Below, one piece after another: positions 32,792 through 41,695 of a stretch of 64,000 nt of DNA (within the stretch, counting starts at the first letter, position 1; each line of letters begins with the position of its first letter). Source of the DNA: Streptomyces sp. F001 (lineage in GTDB: Bacteria; Actinomycetota; Actinomycetes; Streptomycetales; Streptomycetaceae); NCBI RefSeq assembly GCF_004187715.1, contig NZ_QZWF01000021.1:1-64000 (forward strand). Reading direction: 5' to 3'. The position numbers and the translations under genes are program-made. A model generated the notes under the pieces. It ran no database searches. It was not told the DNA's origin and saw only the letters and a program-made list of their open reading frames with translations.

Positions 32792-32814
32792 AACCGGAAA
32801 TTCATTTTCCGGTT
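32792..32814. promoter_or_regulatory. TetR operator between FAD oxidase and TetR genes
   Basis: AACCGGAAA (32792-32800) and TTTCCGGTT (32806-32814) form a perfect 9-bp dyad with a 5-nt spacer. It lies 29 bp before the TetR start and 57 bp before the oxidase start. This is the expected layout for a TetR protein that represses itself and its neighbour. Confidence 0.75.
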
Positions 32815-32842
32815 CTGGTGCAGGAGCGTAACATCCCAGGAC

Positions 32843-33508
32843 ATGAGTGAGATTGCCCCGTCCGGTGCCCGCCCCCAGCGGGCCGACGCGCGTGAGAACG
32901 TCCGGCAGATCCTGCGGGCGGCCCGCGCTGTCTTCGCTGAGCGGGGCTTCGAGGTGTCCATCGAGGAGGTCGCCCGCCGCTCCGGCCTCGGCATGGGCAC
33001 CATCTACCGGCACTTCCCCAACAAGCACGCCCTGGTCGAGGAAGTCGCGATCGGCCATATGCGGGAGACCTCGGAGGTTCTGGCGCGCGCCGTGGACGAG
33101 GAACCGGATGCCTGGTCCGCATTCACCCGCGTGATGCGTCACATGGCCGAGGTCCGCAGCAGCCAGATGTTCCCCGTCTCCCGCAGACGCACCACAGAGT
33201 CCGGCCCGGCCTTGGTAGCCGCGCGGGACGCCCTGCTGGCGGATCTGGAGGACCTGATGGACCGGGCTCAGCGGGAGGGGGCTCTCCGAACGGACGTGAA
33301 CACCTACGACCTGGTCCTGATGATGGCCTCCCTGCCCTCAAGGATTCCCGGGGACGAAGCCGCCGGCGACCTCACCGTCGACCTGACCGGCCGCCAACTC
33401 TCCGTGCTTCTCGACGGTTTGCGCGCTCCCGGCGCCGAACGCCTGCCCACCCCCGCTGCCACCCGACCTGACCTGGACGAGTTCTTCCGGACGCGTTTCG
33501 GAGTCTGA
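32843..33508 (+). CDS. TetR family transcriptional regulator
   Basis: 221 residues. The HTH is at residues 18-65 (ILRAARAVFAERGFEVSIEE, VARRSGLGMGTIYRHFPNKH), followed by a helical ligand-binding domain of the SbtR-like kind (ETSEVLARAVDEEPDAWSAF). It is divergent from the BBE-type oxidase and most likely represses it through the dyad at 32792-32814. The ATG at 32843 lies at the expected start of the conserved part. Confidence 0.88.
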   Translation: MSEIAPSGARPQRADARENVRQILRAARAVFAERGFEVSIEEVARRSGLGMGTIYRHFPNKHALVEEVAIGHMRETSEVLARAVDEEPDAWSAFTRVMRHMAEVRSSQMFPVSRRRTTESGPALVAARDALLADLEDLMDRAQREGALRTDVNTYDLVLMMASLPSRIPGDEAAGDLTVDLTGRQLSVLLDGLRAPGAERLPTPAATRPDLDEFFRTRFGV

Positions 33509-33775
33509 CCTCCGGCATACCAGGAGCACCGCCGCGGTAGGGCCACAGGTCGGAACCGCAGATGCAGGTCGCGGTCAGCTTCACGATGGCGTCGGTGGGC
33601 TCGAGGATCTTCGGGTCCTCGCGCTCCTCCACCCGGACGTCACCGGCCTTGTGCATCACTACTCCACGCATGGGTGGATCTCCTTGTTCCTTGTTGGCTG
33701 CTTTCTCTGCCGGCGCCTACTGGGCCGATCTGTGTTCAGGCAATGCCGCGACCTGGATCACCCGCGGTGCGGTGC
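33509..33775. other. Intergenic stretch with alcohol dehydrogenase stub
   Basis: Contains the zinc alcohol dehydrogenase fragment at 33531-33671. Nothing else is recognised. The MFS gene on the right ends at 33776. Confidence 0.4.
33531..33671 (-). pseudogene. N-terminal stub of a zinc-dependent alcohol dehydrogenase
   Basis: From the ATG at 33671: MRGVVMHKAGDVRVEEREDP, then IVKLTATCICGSDLWPYRGG. This is the GroES-like N-terminus of a medium-chain dehydrogenase with the zinc-ligand Cys in CGSDLW. The match stops at about codon 47, and the frame then runs into the TetR gene's DNA on the opposite strand. GGAGATCC precedes the start. The rest of the gene has been deleted. Confidence 0.7.
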
Positions 33776-35017
33776 CTAGGGGAGGCCAAGCGCCGGGCGG
33801 CGGCGCTGGGTCAGCGCGATAACGGTCGTCGGGATCAGGGTCAACGCCGCGACGGCGGTACCGACCACGGCGGGGCCGGTGGCCCCGGGGGCCGAGTCGA
33901 GAGCGAGGCCGGCGATCCAGGAGCCGACCGCGGTGCCGAGATTGAACGCCGAGACGGTGAGCGCTGAGCCCAGTGTGGGTGCCCGGCCCGCGAAGCGCAC
34001 GGCCAGGGAGATCAGCACCGGGTTGGCACCGAGCCCGAACAGCCCCAGCAGGGCGACCAGCACGATCGTGGGGGCGGCGTAGCCCGACAGCAGGCAGATC
34101 GCCAGCAGGATGACCGTGGTGGACGCCGCCGCCGTGATGGTCGTCGCATACGGGCGGACGTCGCCGAGGCGGCCTCCGACGAGGAAGCCCACCAGGGCAC
34201 CGGCGCCGAAGCCGACGAGCACCAGGGGCACGAGCCCGGCGGCGAGGCCGGCATGGTCGGTGAGCAGCGGCGCGATGTAACTGTACGTTCCCAGAACACC
34301 ACCGTTGGTGGTCGCGCAGGCCGCCAGCGCCAGCCACAGGCGGCCGGAGCGCAGCGCGGACAGTTCAGACCGGATCGACACGGCGCGGTCGCCCGCACCG
34401 TCGTGCGGAACGTAGCGGGCGATCAGCCCCATGGCGGCGGCTCCCAGGACCGCGAGCGCCCAGAACGGTCCCCGCCAGCCCGTGAGCTGCCCGGCGAAAG
34501 CGCCGAGCGGCACACCGATGACATTGGCGAGCATGGCACCGGAGCCCACCACGCCCAGGGCGCGGGAGCTCGCGGCGGGACCGGCGACGCGGGTGGCGAC
34601 CACGTTGGCCACGGCCCAGAACGCTCCGGTCGCCAGCGCGGTCAGGAACCGTGCGGCGAGCAGCAGCGCAAAGCTGGAACCGAGCGCGACGACGACGTGT
34701 CCGGCCGCGAAGACGCCCAGGGCGAGCACGAGCGTCAGCCGCGCGGGCAGCCGCAGCGTCAGCATCGCCATGAGCGGTGCGCCGACGATCATTCCGACCG
34801 CGAACACGGTGATCAACAGGCCGGCCTGGGCCACGCTCACCTGTACGTCGCCCGAGATCTCCGGCAGCAGACCGGCCACCACGAACTCGGTCGTACCCAT
34901 CAGGAACGTGCCGAGCGCCAGCACGTAGATGACGAGCGGAAGCCGGGCGGGCGATCGCTCGCGCCCTCCGGCGCCCAGGTCTGCGGGTGCGTGGAGAGTT
35001 TCTCCTCGCGTGCTCAT
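33776..35017 (-). CDS. MFS transporter of the DHA1 efflux type
   Basis: A 413-residue exporter with about twelve membrane helices, a paralogue of the one at 23316. It shows LALGTFLMGTTEFVVAGLLPE, QAGLLITVFAVGMIVGAPLM and GGRLGDVRPYATTI. It is divergent from the intact MmyB-type regulator at 35155, with a G-tract dyad in the 137-bp gap, so it is the probable target of that regulator. The substrate is unknown. Members of this group export chloramphenicol-like drugs, arabinose-type sugars and other small molecules. Confidence 0.88.
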   Translation of the reverse strand: MSTRGETLHAPADLGAGGRERSPARLPLVIYVLALGTFLMGTTEFVVAGLLPEISGDVQVSVAQAGLLITVFAVGMIVGAPLMAMLTLRLPARLTLVLALGVFAAGHVVVALGSSFALLLAARFLTALATGAFWAVANVVATRVAGPAASSRALGVVGSGAMLANVIGVPLGAFAGQLTGWRGPFWALAVLGAAAMGLIARYVPHDGAGDRAVSIRSELSALRSGRLWLALAACATTNGGVLGTYSYIAPLLTDHAGLAAGLVPLVLVGFGAGALVGFLVGGRLGDVRPYATTITAAASTTVILLAICLLSGYAAPTIVLVALLGLFGLGANPVLISLAVRFAGRAPTLGSALTVSAFNLGTAVGSWIAGLALDSAPGATGPAVVGTAVAALTLIPTTVIALTQRRRPALGLP

Positions 35018-35100
35018 TGACTCTCTTCTCCAAAGGGGACCGGTCGAGCTGCGAGACCCACGAAACCGGCTCCATCGCGCGAGAAGAAGGTCGTGTTTAT

Positions 35101-35123
35101 GGGGGGTACAAGCTCAACCTCCC
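35101..35123. promoter_or_regulatory. G-tract dyad before the intact MmyB-type regulator
   Basis: GGGGGGT (35101-35107) and ACCTCCC (35117-35123), spacer 9 nt, one mismatch. The preceding GTCGTGTTTAT and the following 150 bp match the 22.98-23.16 kb region. It ends 31 bp before the regulator ATG and is 84 bp upstream of the MFS start, which suits an operator serving both. Confidence 0.65.
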
Positions 35124-35154
35124 TTTCCGGCGGCTTCCGCCTACCGTGGAGGGC

Positions 35155-36102
35155 ATGGATCAGCAACCCGACAACCGCTCCGAGATCCGGGACTTCCTTG
35201 CCACCCGGCGCGCCAAGATCACCCCGGAGCAGGCCGGGCTGCCCACCAGCGGCCGCCGCCGGGTCCCGGGGCTACGGCGCGAGGAGGTCGCCGTTCTCGC
35301 CGGCGTGAGCACCGAGTGGTACACCCGGCTGGAGAAGGGCCACATCAGCGGTGTGTCCGAGGACGTCCTCGACGCGGTCGCCCGTGCGCTGCAACTGGAC
35401 GAGGAGGAGCGCACCTACCTGTTCGACCTGGCCATGGCCGCCCAGCGGTCCAGTCGCACACCCCGTCGGCGCAAGGCCGTGGACATCCCGCCCCGCGTCC
35501 AGTGGCTGCTCGACTCCATCGCGCTGTCCGCGGCATTCGTCACCAACGGCCGCATGGACATGGTGGCTTCCAACGCACTCGCCCGCGCCCTGTTCGCGCC
35601 GCTGTTCGACAGCGAGACCACGGACGAACGCGGCCGCCCCAACTTCGCCCGGTACTGGTTCCTCGACCGTGGCGCCCCCGACTTCGTCGGCGACTGGGAT
35701 CGCGCCGCGAACACCACCGCCGCCATGCTGCGCGTCGAAGCCGGGCGCTACCCGTACGACAAGGCTCTGCGCGAGCTCATCGGTGAGCTGTCCACCGTCA
35801 GCGCCGAGTTCCGCACCCGTTGGGCCGCCCACAACGTGCGCATCCACCACGGCGGCGTCAAACGCTTCCACCACCCTGTCGCCGGGCCACTGGAACTCAC
35901 CTACCAGCCGATGGATCTCCCCATCTCCGCCCACGAGGCCCACTCCCTGACGCTCTACACCGCCGAGCCGGGCACCCCCGACGAAGACCGGCTCAAGCTC
36001 CTCGCCAGCTGGGCAGCCACCCCTGCCGGACACCAGAACCGACCCTCCGCCCACGCTGAGCCCAAGGAGAGCGGCACCGACACCCGCGGCCCGTCCCGGT
36101 GA
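35155..36102 (+). CDS. MmyB-type helix-turn-helix transcriptional regulator, intact
   Basis: 315 residues. The XRE-type HTH is at residues 10-75 (DFLATRRAKITPEQAGLPTS, RRVPGLRREEVAVLAGVSTE, WYTRLEKG). A C-terminal MmyB-like PAS-fold ligand domain follows (RVQWLLDSI, FARYWFLDRGAPDFVGDWDR, LELTYQPMDLPISAHEAHSL). Members of this large actinomycete family control adjacent oxidoreductase or transporter genes. Members with this C-terminal domain have been reported to bind fatty-acid-like ligands. The ATG at 35155 follows GGAGGG closely. It is the only complete copy in the window. Relics of the same domain are at 5603, 23059 and 24830. Confidence 0.9.
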   Translation: MDQQPDNRSEIRDFLATRRAKITPEQAGLPTSGRRRVPGLRREEVAVLAGVSTEWYTRLEKGHISGVSEDVLDAVARALQLDEEERTYLFDLAMAAQRSSRTPRRRKAVDIPPRVQWLLDSIALSAAFVTNGRMDMVASNALARALFAPLFDSETTDERGRPNFARYWFLDRGAPDFVGDWDRAANTTAAMLRVEAGRYPYDKALRELIGELSTVSAEFRTRWAAHNVRIHHGGVKRFHHPVAGPLELTYQPMDLPISAHEAHSLTLYTAEPGTPDEDRLKLLASWAATPAGHQNRPSAHAEPKESGTDTRGPSR

Positions 36103-36527
36103 GGCCGGGTGAGCTCCCCGAATTCCGCAGGGTCCGGTGATCTTGTTTCAGGCGGATTGCGGGGCGGCTGTCAGTTGTCGCCACCGGTTGCGGTCGTTCG
36201 GGACGGCGAGGCCGCCGCGGCCGCTTGGAAAACCTCGGCGACGGCCCCGACGCCGTGGAAGCTCTGGAGCGAGCGCCGCTCGGGGTACCGGGAGCGGGAC
36301 TTCGAGGAGTTCGCCGCACCGTAGGTGACGCGGGTCCGCTGATCGTCGACGAGTTTCTGACGTTCGTGACGGAGGGATGCGGTACGGCACCTCGCCGGTG
36401 GCCGCGCGGATGGCGGTTCGCAGAGGGGGACGGGCCGCCGAGTCCTTAGGGGACGGGGGCGTCGCAAAGGAAGTGCCGCCGCTGAATACCCAGCTCGCCG
36501 CGTACTTCGAGCGGGGGGCGGGCTTGC

Positions 36528-36663
36528 TCGCGGCGGCGTCCTCGAGCCGTTCGTCGATCCCGCGCAGGGTCGCGATCAGGATCAGCACCGCGATCGGCGA
36601 GGCGAGCACGGTGTGTCCGAGGGCGATGGCGATGGGGCTGCCCAGCATGGCGGCGGGCTCGAA
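36528..36663 (-). pseudogene. Fragment of an ABC transporter permease (PotC-like)
   Basis: The minus strand reads ALGHTVLASPIAVLILIATL, then RGIDERLEDAAAS. This is a membrane helix followed by the EAA-loop start that contacts the ATPase in binding-protein-dependent importers, most like polyamine or putrescine permeases. Both ends are lost, and the sequence changes phase immediately after the EAA residues. Confidence 0.55.
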
Positions 36664-36665
36664 CG

Positions 36666-36842
36666 GCCGGAGTGATCCCAGTTCATCGACTGCCAGCGGG
36701 TGAACTGGTCCAGCACCCACTGCCCCGACTGGCGGCCGCCGTTGCCCGACTTGCCGTTGCCGCCGAACGGAAGGTGCGCCTCGGCTCCGGAGGTGGTGTT
36801 GTTGACGCTGACCATGCCCGCGGAGATGCCGCGCCGGTACGT
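36666..36842 (-). pseudogene. C-terminal fragment of an aldehyde dehydrogenase
   Basis: About 59 codons, YRRGISAGMVSVNNTTSGAE, HLPFGGNGKSGNGGRQSG and WVLDQFTRWQSMNWD, match the end of the ALDH superfamily (the P-FGG-KxSG region and the C-terminal oligomerisation strand). The catalytic domain is missing. The fragment joins directly to the permease fragment at 36663, evidence of past deletions. Confidence 0.7.
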
Positions 36843-37059
36843 CCAGCGCGCAGCTGGTTGCCGCCCGCGGCCTCGACGCGGCGGTCCCGACCGCATCCTG
36901 ACCGCCCCGGCCGTGGCCTCTCAGCGGGGCGAGGTCTGCCAGGGTCCGCTGGACCGCATCGCTCTACCGCTCACCGCCGCTCTGCGGGTCTGGCCACTTT
37001 GACGGTGAGCGGATCGAGGAGGGCATGAGCGATACGGTCGTCCTGTGCCTCCTGTTCGG

Positions 37060-40000
37060 CTACGCGCCCTCGGCCGCCACGGGGTGTGTGTCGCGGGCAG
37101 TGAAGACGTAGCTGCCGGACCGGACGCTGAATATCGCCCGATTGCCGTCGATGCGTTCGAACTTCGCCCCGTCGGAGACCGTGCGGGGCCGGCCGCCACC
37201 GGTCGGCACGTGCACCTCGGCCGTGGTGTTCGGCGGCACCTCGATCTTGAGGCGGAAGGTGCCGTTCCTGCGGGTCCACTCCGAGGCGACCTTGCCCTGG
37301 GGCGTCTGGTAGCTGCCTTCCACATGGGTGAGGTCGCCGACCACCCGCGGGTCGATGACCAGCTTGCGGTAGCCGGTGGATCCTCGCGCCTGCCGGATAC
37401 CCGCCAGGCCGCTGTGGAACCACTCCTCGATCTGCAGCAGGATCATGTGGTTCTTCGAAGCGCGGATGTCCCAGTTCTCGGGGATGGTGGTCAGGCCGCC
37501 GGGGTTCGCCGTGGTCGGCGCCATGAAGAACCCGTAGCTCGGCCGGGTGTCTTCCCAGAGCACGTCCCAGAGCACGTCGTCACGGCCACCGTCCATCAGC
37601 GCCCGGACGATCGGTGCGAGTCCGATGGTCCCGCCGCTGAAGTGCGGCCCACCGCCGAACGGTTGATACCCCTTGACCAGTTCGACCAGTGCGTCGAGGA
37701 CGCGCTCACGCTCGCCCTCGGGTACCAGTTCCTCGACGAGCGCGAGCGCCTGCGCGGCCTGCGTCGCCCCGGCGGCGCCCTGGTCGCCCTCGCTGGTGTA
37801 GCGGCCCAGCGAGCGGTTGTAGAAGGCGTCGTTGAAGGCCTGTTTGATGGTGGAGGCGAGGTTGCGGTATCCGTTCGCGTCGCCGTCGCGTCCGATCAAC
37901 TCGGCCATCTTCGCCATGCGGTCGGCGATCTGGTAGTACGCCCAGGTGCCGGTGATGCGGCCGGAGGTGTTCTCGGCGGCGATCCAGTCGGCCAGGGCGG
38001 CGTCGACGATGTAGGCGTTCGCGCCAGTACCGGCCTTGCGGGTCCGGATATAGTTCAGGAACGCCTGCATCTGCGGGTAGTAGCGGGCCATCGTCTGCGT
38101 GTCGCCGTACGTCTCGTACAGCAGCCACGGCGTCAGGATGATGCCGTCGCCCCAGTTGATCTCGTCGCCGAACCGGCCGGTGTAGCCCCAGTCGTACACG
38201 GGGGCCTTGAGCGCGACGTTGCCGATGTTGTCGCCGGACCTGGACTGGCCCTCCGCGAGGTGGCGCTCCATCGTGCGCAGGTAGGCGTCGTAGCCGAAGG
38301 TGCGGTGCAGGGACGCGAAGGGTTGGAGGTAGTCCGCGGGGTACGCCAGCTTCTCGCGGCCGGGGCAGTCCGTGAACGTGGACATCGTGTTGCTCATGAT
38401 CGAGTAACGGGCCATGCGGTGGATCCGGTTGATCCGGTCGTCGGAGGTCCGGATGTGGCCCGTCTCCGGGACGTCGGCGTGCAGTTGGAGGCCGGTGAGG
38501 GTGTCCTCGGTGGGGGTGTAGCCCGGCGGCAGGCCGGTCACCTGCACCCATTGCATGCCGAAGTAGTGGAACCGCGGGTGCCAGCTCTCGCCGTCCGGGT
38601 CACCGTACGTCGTGTAGGTGGCGAAGAGATCGGTGCCGCGGGCGGCGCCGCCGCCCATGAGGGAAGCCTGGTCGACGGTGCCGTCGGCGGTGAGGGACTC
38701 GGCCGGTCGCATGGTGATCGTCGTGCCCGCGGGCACGGTGCCGTCGAGCCTGAGCAGGGGCCAGCCGGCGAAGTTCTGGCCGAAGTCGAAGACCCACACG
38801 CCGGGTTGGGGCTGTGTCACGCTGACCGGCCGGAGCTTGTCCACGATCTTCACCGGTTCGGCCACACGCCAGACGAGGTCGGTGGTCAGGTTGGGAGGCG
38901 GGGCGATGCCGGCCCGCACCCAGCCGACGGGGGTGCCGTCGCGGCGCTTGGCGGTCTCACCGAGGTCGGCTCCGGGGGCGGTCCAGGCGGGCTGTTCGCG
39001 GCGGGCGTCGTAGTCGGAGCCGGAGTACCAGTTGGCGAGGGTCGTCGGGCCGAGCGCCGTCTTCCATGAGCGGTCGCTGACGACGGTCTGGGTCGTGCCG
39101 TCCGCCTTGGTCAGCTCAAGGCGCGCGATCAGACGGGGAGTGACGGCCGCCCCCGCGCTGGGGTCGGTACTGGCAAGCGAGTTGCCGGAGCCGGTGACGC
39201 TCGCGCCGGTGGCGTGTGCCGTCTTGAGGGGCGGCTCGAAGGTGATGCCGGTGCCGTCGGCGCCTGCGGTGCCGACGGCGGTGATGGTGCGGGACTCCAG
39301 CCGCTCTCCGCCGTCGCCGGTGTCGATGTTGAGGGTGCCGCCGACGTGGTAGCCGGTCACACTGCTCACCTTGACGTCGGTGGCGCCCGCCGGTGCCGCC
39401 GCGGCCAGGGTGCCGCTTCCCTTGAACTGGCTCTGCCACCAGCTGTACGGGGCGGTGCGGCCGGTCGCGGAGTTGGTGACGGAGCGCGTGACCAGCGCGG
39501 TGCCGTGGCCGAGTTCGACGCCCAGAGTGTTGGCGCCGGGGTGGACGAGACGGGTCACGTCGTAGGCGCGGTACTCCGTGGAGAGCTGGTAGTTGGAGTT
39601 GCCGGGTGCGAGCACCTCGTCCGTGACGGGGCTGCCGTTGAGCTGGACGTGATGCAGGCCGACGCCGGACACGTACAGCCGTGCACGGGTGACCTTCGCG
39701 CCGTGCCGCCCGTCGACCTCGAAGGCGCGTGCGAAGACCGGCAGAGGCTGGTCGAGGGTGCGGCCGGGGTACTCGATCCACTGGGCCTCACCCCAGCCGG
39801 AGCGCTTGAGCAGGCCCATCTCCCAGGTCGCGGGGCGGCTCCACGGTGTGGCCTCGCCGTCGGTGCCCCAGACCCGGACCTGCCAGACGACCTGCTGGCG
39901 GGAGCCCAGCGGCGGCCCGCCCCAGGCGATGTCGTTCTGGTCGTCCGAGCGGACCTTGCCGGAGTCCCACAGGTACCGGCCCTCGCGCAACTCCCGCTCG

Positions 40001-40272
40001 CCGCGCGCGGCGCGCACCTGGTACGCGGCCTGCGCCCAGCCGGCACCCACGCCCACCGTCCGCCAGCCGAGCCTGGGAGCGGCGTCGTCGACACCGAGCA
40101 GGGTGCCCGTACGTCCGTCGACCGACAGGCCGATGACCTTCGGCCCGTGGGTGTCGTCGTCGGCTTCGGCGGACCGAGCCGCGGTGATCGGCAGCATCAA
40201 CCCCACCCCCGAGGCGACCACGCCTCCGACAACCTGTCTACGACTCAATGCGATGCCCTGATCCAGGGACAT
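37060..40272 (-). CDS. Secreted alpha-L-rhamnosidase (GH78)
   Basis: A 1070-residue glycoside hydrolase that removes terminal alpha-L-rhamnose from plant flavonoid glycosides, saponins or polysaccharides. The N-terminus has a twin-arginine signal (LSRRQVVGGVVASGVGLML). Beta-sandwich domains follow (YLWDSGKVRSDD; WEMGLLKRSGWGEAQWIEYP), with an inserted module near residues 280-370. Next comes the (alpha/alpha)6 catalytic domain with MSTFTDCPGREKLAYPADYL near residues 625-645, the region of the catalytic acid. A C-terminal sandwich ends the protein (GSYQTPQGKVASEWTRRNG). AAGGAG precedes the ATG. It is the last gene of an operon with a sugar ABC importer, so rhamnose-containing sugars are the probable cargo. 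Confidence 0.9.
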   Translation of the reverse strand: MSLDQGIALSRRQVVGGVVASGVGLMLPITAARSAEADDDTHGPKVIGLSVDGRTGTLLGVDDAAPRLGWRTVGVGAGWAQAAYQVRAARGERELREGRYLWDSGKVRSDDQNDIAWGGPPLGSRQQVVWQVRVWGTDGEATPWSRPATWEMGLLKRSGWGEAQWIEYPGRTLDQPLPVFARAFEVDGRHGAKVTRARLYVSGVGLHHVQLNGSPVTDEVLAPGNSNYQLSTEYRAYDVTRLVHPGANTLGVELGHGTALVTRSVTNSATGRTAPYSWWQSQFKGSGTLAAAAPAGATDVKVSSVTGYHVGGTLNIDTGDGGERLESRTITAVGTAGADGTGITFEPPLKTAHATGASVTGSGNSLASTDPSAGAAVTPRLIARLELTKADGTTQTVVSDRSWKTALGPTTLANWYSGSDYDARREQPAWTAPGADLGETAKRRDGTPVGWVRAGIAPPPNLTTDLVWRVAEPVKIVDKLRPVSVTQPQPGVWVFDFGQNFAGWPLLRLDGTVPAGTTITMRPAESLTADGTVDQASLMGGGAARGTDLFATYTTYGDPDGESWHPRFHYFGMQWVQVTGLPPGYTPTEDTLTGLQLHADVPETGHIRTSDDRINRIHRMARYSIMSNTMSTFTDCPGREKLAYPADYLQPFASLHRTFGYDAYLRTMERHLAEGQSRSGDNIGNVALKAPVYDWGYTGRFGDEINWGDGIILTPWLLYETYGDTQTMARYYPQMQAFLNYIRTRKAGTGANAYIVDAALADWIAAENTSGRITGTWAYYQIADRMAKMAELIGRDGDANGYRNLASTIKQAFNDAFYNRSLGRYTSEGDQGAAGATQAAQALALVEELVPEGERERVLDALVELVKGYQPFGGGPHFSGGTIGLAPIVRALMDGGRDDVLWDVLWEDTRPSYGFFMAPTTANPGGLTTIPENWDIRASKNHMILLQIEEWFHSGLAGIRQARGSTGYRKLVIDPRVVGDLTHVEGSYQTPQGKVASEWTRRNGTFRLKIEVPPNTTAEVHVPTGGGRPRTVSDGAKFERIDGNRAIFSVRSGSYVFTARDTHPVAAEGA

Positions 40273-40296
40273 GAGAACTCCTTGTGAATCGACTGG

Positions 40297-41562
40297 TCAG
40301 GATCCGGCCTTGTAGTCGGCGTCCATCTCGGCGAGGAGCTTCTTGGGCGTGGACTGGCCGCTGAAGATCTCCTGGAGGCCGCTGAGCATGGTCTGCTGGA
40401 CCTTGGGGTTGGGCCAGAGCTGGTCCATGAACGGCACGGTGCGGTTCGTTTCGATGAACTTCGCGAGTTCGGTGAGCGACGGGTCGACCTGATAGCCCGT
40501 GTCCGGGAGGGTGGGCAGGCTGCCCTGCTTCTTGTTGAACACGTTCATGCCCTGGGGCGACATCACGAAGTTCACGAACTTCAGTGCCAGTTCCTCGTTC
40601 TTGGCCTTGGCGTTGACGCCGTAACCGGCTCCCGCGGCGGCGGGTATGAGGGTGTCGGCGGGGTCGTCGGTGGCGGGCAGCGCCTTGAGTGTGAAGGTGC
40701 CCTTGGGGTTCTTCTGCTTGAGGAGGGCGATGACCCAGTTGCCCTGGATGATGCCGAGCGTCTTGCCGGTGGCGGCGAGTTGCTGGCTGGCCTCGTAGTT
40801 CGTGCCCAGGGGGTTCTTCTGGAAGCAGCCCGTCTTCTCCATCGTTAGGTACTTGTCGAGAGCGGTGGTCCACGGCGACTTGGCGAAGGTGGCCTGTCCG
40901 GCCTGCATCTTCTGGTCGAAGTCGCGGTCGGGGCCGTAGACGCTCGTGGCGACCAGGGCGTACTGCACCAGCTGGGTCACCCAGTTGTCCTGGTTGCCCA
41001 GCGCGAAGGCGGGAGTTCCCTTGGCCTTGGCGGCCCGGCAGAAGTCCAGCAGCTTCGTCCAGGTGTCCGGCGGGGTGAGGCCGGCCTTGGCCATGGCCTG
41101 CTCGTTGTAGACGGCGCCGATGCCGTTCTGCCCGAAGACGGCGTTGTAGGTCTTGCCCTCGTACTGGGCCACGCTCTTGATCGCGTCGGGCATCTTGGCG
41201 GCCCAGGGCTGGTCCGACAGATCGCGCAGGTAGCCGGGCTTGGCGAGGACGTAGTTGGCGGCGGGGTTGCCGTTGCCCGGCCAGACCGACATCACATCGG
41301 GTGCCGTTCCGGAGGACAGCTGGGTGCGGATCTGCTGCTGGTACTGGTCGGCGCCGCTGGTGGTGTAGCGGACCTTGACGCCCGGGTTGGCCTTCTCGAA
41401 CGCCTTGACGACGTCCTCGACGGAGCCCTGGTCGACGGAGGCGAGGGTCAGGGTCTTCGAGCCCCCACCGTCGGAGGCGGCCTTCGTTCCACCGCTGCAT
41501 GCGGCCAGGAGGGCGGCGGCCGTGACCGCCGCGGCCAGCGCCTTGGGTGTGCGTGTGTTCAT
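40297..41562 (-). CDS. Sugar ABC transporter substrate-binding lipoprotein
   Basis: A 421-residue extracellular solute-binding protein of family 1. The lipoprotein signal ends in LLAACSGG with the lipidated Cys, followed by VEDVVKAFEKANPGVKVRYT and GTAPDVMSVWPG, both standard for sugar binders. WNG-type aromatic residues occur later (QGNWVIALLKQ). I chose the ATG at 41562 because the signal peptide begins there and GGGAG precedes it. The upstream Pro/Leu-rich frame extension is repeat DNA. It lies between the permease genes and the rhamnosidase. By context it binds rhamnose or a rhamno-oligosaccharide. Confidence 0.9.
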   Translation of the reverse strand: MNTRTPKALAAAVTAAALLAACSGGTKAASDGGGSKTLTLASVDQGSVEDVVKAFEKANPGVKVRYTTSGADQYQQQIRTQLSSGTAPDVMSVWPGNGNPAANYVLAKPGYLRDLSDQPWAAKMPDAIKSVAQYEGKTYNAVFGQNGIGAVYNEQAMAKAGLTPPDTWTKLLDFCRAAKAKGTPAFALGNQDNWVTQLVQYALVATSVYGPDRDFDQKMQAGQATFAKSPWTTALDKYLTMEKTGCFQKNPLGTNYEASQQLAATGKTLGIIQGNWVIALLKQKNPKGTFTLKALPATDDPADTLIPAAAGAGYGVNAKAKNEELALKFVNFVMSPQGMNVFNKKQGSLPTLPDTGYQVDPSLTELAKFIETNRTVPFMDQLWPNPKVQQTMLSGLQEIFSGQSTPKKLLAEMDADYKAGS

Positions 41563-41621
41563 GATGACTCCCTTGAGGAGACGGCGGGCTCGGGGACGGT
41601 GGGGGTGGAGTAGCGATGGGA

Positions 41622-41675
41622 GTGGGAGTAACGGTGAGCGTGGGGGTAGCGGTGACAGTGGGGGTAGCGGTGACA
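41622..41675 (-). repeat. Three tandem 18-bp repeats before the binding-protein gene
   Basis: The unit GTGGGGGTAGCGGTGACA occurs twice without change (41640-41657, 41658-41675) and once in a variant form (41622-41639). A looser fourth copy begins near 41599. They fill the 133-bp gap between the permease and binding-protein genes and could form RNA structure that helps the binding protein be made in excess. Confidence 0.7.
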
Positions 41676-41695
41676 CTGAGGGCGGGCGTCGGGTG

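Larger units (their letters stand above)
36103..37059. other. Fragment graveyard between the regulator and the rhamnosidase
   Basis: 957 bp without an intact gene. Two fragments can be named: an ABC permease piece at 36528-36663 and an aldehyde dehydrogenase tail at 36666-36842. The stretches 36110-36520 and 36850-37050 show no recognisable protein in any frame. Confidence 0.5.
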
